Made by a program: the position numbers and the translations under genes. From VAUL01 sp964603155 (GTDB lineage Bacteria > Desulfobacterota > Desulfuromonadia > Desulfuromonadales > BM103), in contig CAZRTZ010000009.1 of NCBI GenBank assembly GCA_964603155.1, forward strand, positions 1 through 56,165: a stretch of DNA of 56,165 nt, given 5' to 3'. Positions 51,588-56,165 of the stretch are shown piece by piece. Each line of letters opens with the position of its first letter. Position 1 is the first letter of the stretch. The notes beneath the pieces are model-generated. The model did not search any database. It was not told the origin of the DNA and was given only the letters and a program-made list of their open reading frames with translations.

Positions 51588-52064
51588 ATGAAGATCGAGA
51601 TCGAACGCAAGTTTCTCCTCAAGAGCGACGCCTGGCGTGAAGGGGCAACCGGCATCCTCTACCGCCAGGGCTATCTGTGCACCGATCCGGAGCGTACCGT
51701 GCGCGTGCGCATCGGCGGCGACACGGGGATCCTGGCCATCAAGGGTGCGGGCAACGGCGTGGCCCGTCCCGAATTCGAATATCCGCTTCCGCTCGCGGAT
51801 GCCACCCATCTGCTCGACACCCTGTGCCTCAAGCCGCTGGTGGAGAAATACCGCTACCTCGTCCCCTTCGCCGGGCTGACCTGGGAGATCGACGAATTTC
51901 TCGGTGCCAATGCCGGGCTACTGCTGGCCGAGGTGGAGTTGGAGCGGATCGACCAGCCGGTGCCACTTCCTCCCTGGGCCGGCAGGGAAGTCACCGGCGA
52001 CCCCCGCTACTACAACGCCTACCTGGCCCGCCACCCCTACACTGCCTGGCCAAACTCTCCCTGA
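51588..52064 (+). CDS. CYTH domain protein (triphosphate-tunnel metalloenzyme)
   Basis: A 158-residue protein starting MKIEIERKFLL, the ExExK signature of the CYTH/triphosphate tunnel fold. Further positive and acidic tunnel residues: TVRVRIGGD, LAIKGAG, EFEYPLP, LVEKYRY and EIDEF, LAEVELE. CYTH enzymes hydrolyse triphosphates such as tripolyphosphate, or make cAMP; in this phosphate-rich region tripolyphosphatase is a plausible guess. The ATG at 51588 begins the signature; an ATG three codons earlier is possible. Confidence 0.9.
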   Translation: MKIEIERKFLLKSDAWREGATGILYRQGYLCTDPERTVRVRIGGDTGILAIKGAGNGVARPEFEYPLPLADATHLLDTLCLKPLVEKYRYLVPFAGLTWEIDEFLGANAGLLLAEVELERIDQPVPLPPWAGREVTGDPRYYNAYLARHPYTAWPNSP

Positions 52065-52167
52065 CCCGCATCGTCAGTCCTTAGGCACCCCTTGTCAGGT
52101 GCACAAGGCGATTCTTCTGCTATAGTTTTGCGGAAAGTGATCTCCATTTCCTGCCGGGAGGGCCGTC

Positions 52168-52434
52168 ATGAAAACCCGCAGCAAATTTCTCGACTACACC
52201 TATGCCGAGGTTCTCGACGTCAAGACCCGTGAACTGATCCGGGTCGGCTGCGCCGTGGCGGTCGGCTGCCCGGACTGACTGCACAAGCACCTCGCGGTCG
52301 CGAGGCAGGCCGGGGCCACCGACGACGAACTGCGCGAAGCCATGGCCTACGGCATGATCGCCCCGGCGGGGCGGGCCAAGAACTTCGTCAAACGCATGCT
52401 CCCGGAGTTGGGACTTCAGGACCGTGAGGATTAA
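52168..52434 (+). CDS. AhpD-like selenoprotein (carboxymuconolactone decarboxylase family) with in-frame UGA
   Basis: An 88-residue reading frame with one in-frame TGA (52276-52278, residue 37) and a normal TAA end. The translation around it is CAVAVGCPDULHKHLAVAR, i.e. the AhpD redox motif C-x-x-C with Sec in the second position: Cys34, Sec37, His41, with Glu22 twelve residues before Cys34, all matching AhpD Glu118, Cys130, Cys133, His137. Downstream of the TGA is a 6-base-pair stem CCTCGC/GCGAGG with loop GGTC (52290-52305), the bacterial SECIS loop that SelB reads, starting 12 bases after the TGA. GGGAGG ribosome site precedes ATG. Likely a peroxidase or thiol oxidoreductase. A plain stop would leave only 36 residues. 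Confidence 0.82.
52290..52305 (+). promoter_or_regulatory. SECIS-like hairpin for selenocysteine insertion
   Basis: CCTCGC (52290-52295), loop GGTC (52296-52299) and GCGAGG (52300-52305) form a perfect hairpin whose apical loop begins 17 bases after the UGA. E. coli fdhF has a GGUCU loop at a nearly identical distance. Within the coding sequence the hairpin still encodes part of the helix after the active site, so both constraints coexist. Confidence 0.75.
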
Positions 52435-52456
52435 AGGGTGAGGAGAGTTTGATACC

Positions 52457-53890
52457 ATGACCAGCAAACTTCTGGGTGAAAAGATGGTGGCCGAGCAGGT
52501 GGTCACCAAGCAGCAGCTGCGCGAGGCCCTCGGCCGCCAGCGCCTCCACGGCGGGCGCCTCGGCCAGAACCTGGTGGCCCTCGGCTACCTCTCCGAAGAT
52601 CAACTCAGCAAATTCTTCCACCACATCCCGCCGGCGCCGGACAGCCTCGCCGCCACCGGGCTGAATTTTGAATTCATCGCCGACCTTGCCCTCAAGCACA
52701 TCCTGCACATCGGCGAGTTCCGCCTGTCCGACCTGGCGGAGCGCATCGGCCTGCCGGCTTCCATGCTTGACGAGGTCATCGAATTTTTGCGCCGCGAAAA
52801 GCTGGTCGAGGTACGCAGCGCCTCCCAGTTCGTCAAGTCCTCCTTCCGCTTCATCATCACCGAAACCGGCAAGATCCGGGCCGGCGAACTGCTGGAGATC
52901 TGCCACTATGCGGGGCGCGCCCCGGTGACCCTCGATGCCTATCGCGAGATGGTCGAGGGACAGTCGATCCGCAACATCTTCGTCGACGAGGAGGCGGCCC
53001 GCGCGGCCTTCGCCGAGATCGTCATCAGCGACCACATGGTTCATCGGCTCGGCCCGGCGATCAGCTCCGGGGCGCCGATCTTCGTCTACGGACCCCCCGG
53101 CAACGGCAAGACCACCATCTCCGAGGCGATCGGCAACGCCCTGCCGGAGACGATCTACATCCCTTATGCTGTCCAGATCGAGGGGGAGATCGTGGCGGTT
53201 TTCGACCCGGTCAACCACTCTCCGGTCAAGGAGCCGGCGGCCGGCCAGAACGGCAGCGACAGCTCGCAGGAAGCGATCGACCGGCGCTGGGTCAAGATCC
53301 GCCGGCCGGTGATCATCACCGGCGGGGAGCTGACCATGCGCATGCTCGACCTGGAGTTCAACCCGATCGCTAAATTCTACCAGGCCCCCCTGCAGATGAA
53401 GGCCAACAACGGCCTGTTCATCGTCGACGACTTCGGCCGCCAGCAAATCAGCCCGCAGCAGCTGCTGAACCGCTGGATCGTCAACCTCGACCGGCAGATC
53501 GACTTCCTCGCCCTGCACACCGGGATGAAATTTGAAATTCCCTTCGACCAGTTGGTGATATTTGCCACCAACCTCGAGCCGCGCACCCTGGTCGACGAAG
53601 CCTTCCTGCGCCGCATGCGCTACAAAATCAAGATCGACCACCCCACCGACAGCGAGTTCCGCAGGATTTTTCAGCGGGTCTGCGCAGCGAACAGCATCGA
53701 TTACGAGGACGCGCTCTGCGATTACCTGATCGAGCACTGGTACCGGCGGCACGGCCTGCCGCTGAACGCCTGCCACCCCCGCGACCTGGTCGGCCACATT
53801 CTCGACCACTCCCGCTACGCCGGCCAACCGCCGCAGCTGTCGCGCGAAGCGCTCGACCGGGCCTGCGAGAACTATTTCGTGGAGATGTGA
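52457..53890 (+). CDS. AAA family ATPase with N-terminal MshEN-like domain
   Basis: A 477-residue protein. Residues about 1-60 (LGEKMVAEQVVTKQQLREAL and GRLGQNLVALGYLSEDQL) resemble the MshEN/GspE-N domain that binds c-di-GMP or nucleotides in type II/IV secretion ATPases. A winged-helix-like region follows (about 70-145). The ATPase part has Walker A GPPGNGKTT near residue 212, Walker B NGLFIVDDFGRQ and an arginine-rich sensor region (FLRRMRYKIKIDHP), with SQEAIDRRW in a presumed insertion. The combination is known in Geobacter-like genomes; function is unknown. It overlaps nothing, and PEPC follows one base after its stop codon. Confidence 0.8.
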   Translation: MTSKLLGEKMVAEQVVTKQQLREALGRQRLHGGRLGQNLVALGYLSEDQLSKFFHHIPPAPDSLAATGLNFEFIADLALKHILHIGEFRLSDLAERIGLPASMLDEVIEFLRREKLVEVRSASQFVKSSFRFIITETGKIRAGELLEICHYAGRAPVTLDAYREMVEGQSIRNIFVDEEAARAAFAEIVISDHMVHRLGPAISSGAPIFVYGPPGNGKTTISEAIGNALPETIYIPYAVQIEGEIVAVFDPVNHSPVKEPAAGQNGSDSSQEAIDRRWVKIRRPVIITGGELTMRMLDLEFNPIAKFYQAPLQMKANNGLFIVDDFGRQQISPQQLLNRWIVNLDRQIDFLALHTGMKFEIPFDQLVIFATNLEPRTLVDEAFLRRMRYKIKIDHPTDSEFRRIFQRVCAANSIDYEDALCDYLIEHWYRRHGLPLNACHPRDLVGHILDHSRYAGQPPQLSREALDRACENYFVEM

Positions 53891-53891
53891 G

Positions 53892-56165
53892 GTGGGGAGC
53901 GGATCCGTCGAGCGACCCCTCTGGTTGCCGGAGGATCAGGCGGCCCGCCTCGACGAACTGCTCGGCACGGACGCCACCGCCCGCGAGCAGCCGCTGCGCC
54001 GCGACGTGCGCAATCTCGGCCTGCTGCTTGGCCGCATCCTGCGCGCCCAATCCGGCAGCCCTCTGTTCGCCACCGAAGAGACGCTGCGCCAGCTGGCGAT
54101 CCGCCACCGCGAACAGCTGGCCGCCGGGGAGGTCGCAGCCGCCTGTGCCCTCCTCGAAGAATCGCGACAGCTGGTGGCACAGCTACCGCTGCCGCAAGCC
54201 TACCTGGTGGTCAAGGCCTTCGCCACCTTCTTCGAACTGACCAACCTGGCCGAGTCCAATCATCGCAAGCGGCGCCTCAGAATCCAGCGCCTCAAGGCCG
54301 GCGCCCCCGACAAGGCCGGGTCGCTTCGCGCCACCCTGGAGCGGATGCGAACGGCCGGGTTCGACAGCGGCCGCGCCCTGGAGATGCTGCAGCGGATCGA
54401 AGTCGTCCCGGTCTTTACCGCCCACCCCACCGAGGTGGCCCGCCGTGTCATCCGTTTCAAGCGCCAGCGCATCGCCCGCTGGCTCGAAGTGTTCGACCGG
54501 CTGCCGCTCCCCGAGGGGGAGGCGGCCGCGGCGGAACGTTCGATCCAGGCGGAGATCACCGGGATCTGGCAGAGCGACGAGGTCCGGCGCAATCAACCGT
54601 CGGTACGCGATGAAATCGTTACCGGCCTTGATCACTACCAGGAATCGCTGATCGAACCGCTCGACGGTTTTTACCGGGAGTTCGCCGAAATCTGGCGGGA
54701 CGTGTTCGACGAGGCCATGGAGCCGGCCGCCCTGCCGACCGTGGTCCGCTTCGGCTCCTGGATCGGCGGCGACCGCGACGGCAATCCCTTCGTGACCTCG
54801 GCCTGCACGCGCACCGCCCTGCACGAAGCCCGCGAGACCATTCTCTCCCACTACATCGGCCGGCTGAAGGCGCTGCGCCGCATCCTGACGGTCTCGTCCT
54901 GCCGGGTGCCGCCCTCGCCGGCCCTTAAGGAGCGGCTGTGTCACTATCGCGAGCAGTTGTCGGAAGCTGCGGCGCAGCTGGCCCATCTGCCGGAGTGTGA
55001 AGATTACCGGCAGCTGTGCGGTTTCGTCCTGCACCGGCTTGAGGCGACGCGCCACGCTCCGCCGGGACGTGACGGCTATCCTGATGCGGCGGCGTTCCGT
55101 GCCGACCTGGAAATCATGCGCGCCAGCCTGGAGGGGCAACGCGGCGGGGAACTGGCCGCCCAGTGGCTGGTGCCGCTGCTGCGCCAGGCCCAGACCTTCG
55201 GCTTTCACCTGCACAGCCTCGACATCCGCCAGCACGCCAAGATCCACCAGCAGGCAGTTGCCGAACTCACCCGCAGCGGCAAAAAGCTCGGCGCGCCGCC
55301 CTCGGCGCAAACCCGCGAACTGCTTGACACCCTCCGCGCCCTTGCCGAGCTGAAGAGGCAGTTCCCGGCGGAGGCGCTGCACTACTACATCATCAGCGGG
55401 GCCTCCTCGGTGCGCGACATCCACCAGCTGATCTGGCTCATGGAACTGGCCGGAATCCAGGTGATGGGGCGGAGCGCGCCGCTCGACCCGGGGCTGATGC
55501 CGGTCCCCCTGTTCGAGTCGATCGCCGATCTGCGGCAGGCCCCGGAGACCTGTCGCCGGCTCTGGTCCGATCCCGCCTGGCAGCCCTACCTCGACAGCTG
55601 GGGACGCAGACAGCAGGTCATGCTCGGCTATTCCGACTCGAACAAGGACGGCGGCATGCTGACCAGTTCCTGGGAGCTGTTCAAGGCCCATCGCGACCTG
55701 CACCGGGTGGCTGCGGAGTGCCGCGTCGAGCTGAGCCTCTTCCACGGCCGCGGCGGCACCGTCGGCCGCGGCGGCGGCCCGACCCACCGGGCCATGATCG
55801 CCCAGCCGGCCTTTGCCGGCCACCTGCGTCTGACCGAGCAGGGGGAGGTGATCAGCTTCAAATACGCCGACCCGGTCCTGGCCATGCGCAACCTCGAACT
55901 GATGGTGGCGGCCGCCCTCGAGGCGCTGGCCCGCCCAGGGCTGGTGGAGACCCAGGTCATGAGTTCCTGGGAAGCCGCCGTCGAAGAGCTGGCCGCGCTG
56001 GCCTTCGAGCACTACCGCCAGGGGATCGCCGACAACCCGGAGGTTCTGGCGTACTTCGCCCAGTCCACCCCGGTCAACGAGTTCGAACTGGCCCGGATCG
56101 GCTCCCGCCCGGCCCGCCGGCGGGCCACGCAGAGCCTCGACGATTTGCGCGCCATTCCGTGGATG
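53892..56165 (+). CDS. ppc: Phosphoenolpyruvate carboxylase (3' truncated by window edge)
   Basis: An open frame of 758 codons runs to the window end from a GTG at 53892, two bases after the AAA ATPase stop. Conserved PEPC motifs appear in order: VFTAHPTEVARR (near residue 178, catalytic His), GSWIGGDRDGNPFV, FGFHLHSLDIRQH, GYSDSNKDGG (Lys near residue 583) and FHGRGGTVGRGGGP, then ARIGSRPARRR near the end. It converts PEP plus bicarbonate to oxaloacetate and phosphate. About 150 C-terminal residues are missing. The same-strand spacing suggests co-transcription with the AAA gene. Confidence 0.95.
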   Translation, partial: MGSGSVERPLWLPEDQAARLDELLGTDATAREQPLRRDVRNLGLLLGRILRAQSGSPLFATEETLRQLAIRHREQLAAGEVAAACALLEESRQLVAQLPLPQAYLVVKAFATFFELTNLAESNHRKRRLRIQRLKAGAPDKAGSLRATLERMRTAGFDSGRALEMLQRIEVVPVFTAHPTEVARRVIRFKRQRIARWLEVFDRLPLPEGEAAAAERSIQAEITGIWQSDEVRRNQPSVRDEIVTGLDHYQESLIEPLDGFYREFAEIWRDVFDEAMEPAALPTVVRFGSWIGGDRDGNPFVTSACTRTALHEARETILSHYIGRLKALRRILTVSSCRVPPSPALKERLCHYREQLSEAAAQLAHLPECEDYRQLCGFVLHRLEATRHAPPGRDGYPDAAAFRADLEIMRASLEGQRGGELAAQWLVPLLRQAQTFGFHLHSLDIRQHAKIHQQAVAELTRSGKKLGAPPSAQTRELLDTLRALAELKRQFPAEALHYYIISGASSVRDIHQLIWLMELAGIQVMGRSAPLDPGLMPVPLFESIADLRQAPETCRRLWSDPAWQPYLDSWGRRQQVMLGYSDSNKDGGMLTSSWELFKAHRDLHRVAAECRVELSLFHGRGGTVGRGGGPTHRAMIAQPAFAGHLRLTEQGEVISFKYADPVLAMRNLELMVAAALEALARPGLVETQVMSSWEAAVEELAALAFEHYRQGIADNPEVLAYFAQSTPVNEFELARIGSRPARRRATQSLDDLRAIPWM

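Noticed and set aside
52276..52278. TGA in the AhpD-like gene as a sequencing error or pseudogene
   Set aside because: The TGA sits at the active-site Cys position, no frameshift is needed, downstream coding is intact, and a GGUC hairpin is at the expected distance. Sec is the more economical reading, though an error cannot be excluded without reads.
54183..56012. A 609-residue open frame antisense to ppc
   Set aside because: It mirrors PEP carboxylase codons. No motif or start signal. The real frame is on the plus strand and runs off the window end.

Overview
The window reads as chromosomal DNA of a GC-rich (roughly 60-65 % by eye) Gram-negative bacterium, most like a Desulfuromonadales/Geobacter-type member of the former Deltaproteobacteria. 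Reasons: lipoprotein and outer-membrane style genes, long-form PstC and PstA permeases, a selenocysteine-encoding AhpD-like gene, small Cys/Lys-rich proteins seen in that group, and a CHAD/CYTH/polyphosphate gene set. The taxonomic call is inference. I saw no rRNA, tRNA, CRISPR array, prophage or intact insertion sequence. No gene-free stretch clearly exceeds 300 bases except 36031-36339, which holds a phosphatase gene remnant.

Layout. Positions 1-6060 hold the end of an MFS transporter, a ParE/CopG-type toxin-antitoxin pair, a DUF808 membrane protein, a LolCDE/MacB-like ABC operon with a lipoprotein, a small Cys-rich secreted protein and a ZIP metal transporter. Positions 6077-13119 hold glutamate synthase (gltB, gltD, separated by a cluster of three hairpins) and a CorA magnesium channel. 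From 13277 almost everything points to phosphate: a DUF47-Pit phosphate uptake pair, then phoB-phoR-pstS-pstC-pstA-pstB-phoU on the minus strand. Next (24971-32668, minus strand) comes a compact operon-like array: a large unknown protein, a phosphatidylserine decarboxylase-like protein, an Lgt-like membrane protein, a 40-residue membrane peptide, a receiver-histidine kinase, a GT4 glycosyltransferase and a PAP2 phosphatase, closed by a hairpin terminator. I read it as a membrane lipid remodelling operon. Around it lie a zinc-finger-less DksA relative, a GNAT-M20-DUF2062 operon, M28 and alpha/beta-hydrolase genes, and an OlsF-like ornithine lipid synthase (38625-40460).

Positions 40482-47390 form a polyphosphate region: ppx/gppA exopolyphosphatase, a helix-hairpin-helix protein, and a tight operon ppk-CHAD-ParA-SixA. 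PsiE-family and chemotaxis receptor genes, an RMD1-family protein, a CYTH protein, a selenoprotein whose reading frame contains an in-frame UGA followed by a GGUC-loop SECIS-like hairpin (52168-52434), an AAA ATPase and the start of PEP carboxylase complete the window.

The unifying signal is a set of direct repeats of a YTRAC half-site (CTAAC, CTGAC, TTAAC) with exact 11-base spacing. They lie upstream of pstS (two triple arrays), phoB, the 81-residue Cys-rich gene divergent from phoB, the lipid operon (twice), the DksA relative and ppk, usually in the direction of the gene. They are the best candidates for PhoB boxes. They would tie phosphate uptake, phosphate-free lipid synthesis and polyphosphate storage into one regulon laid out over about 30 kb.
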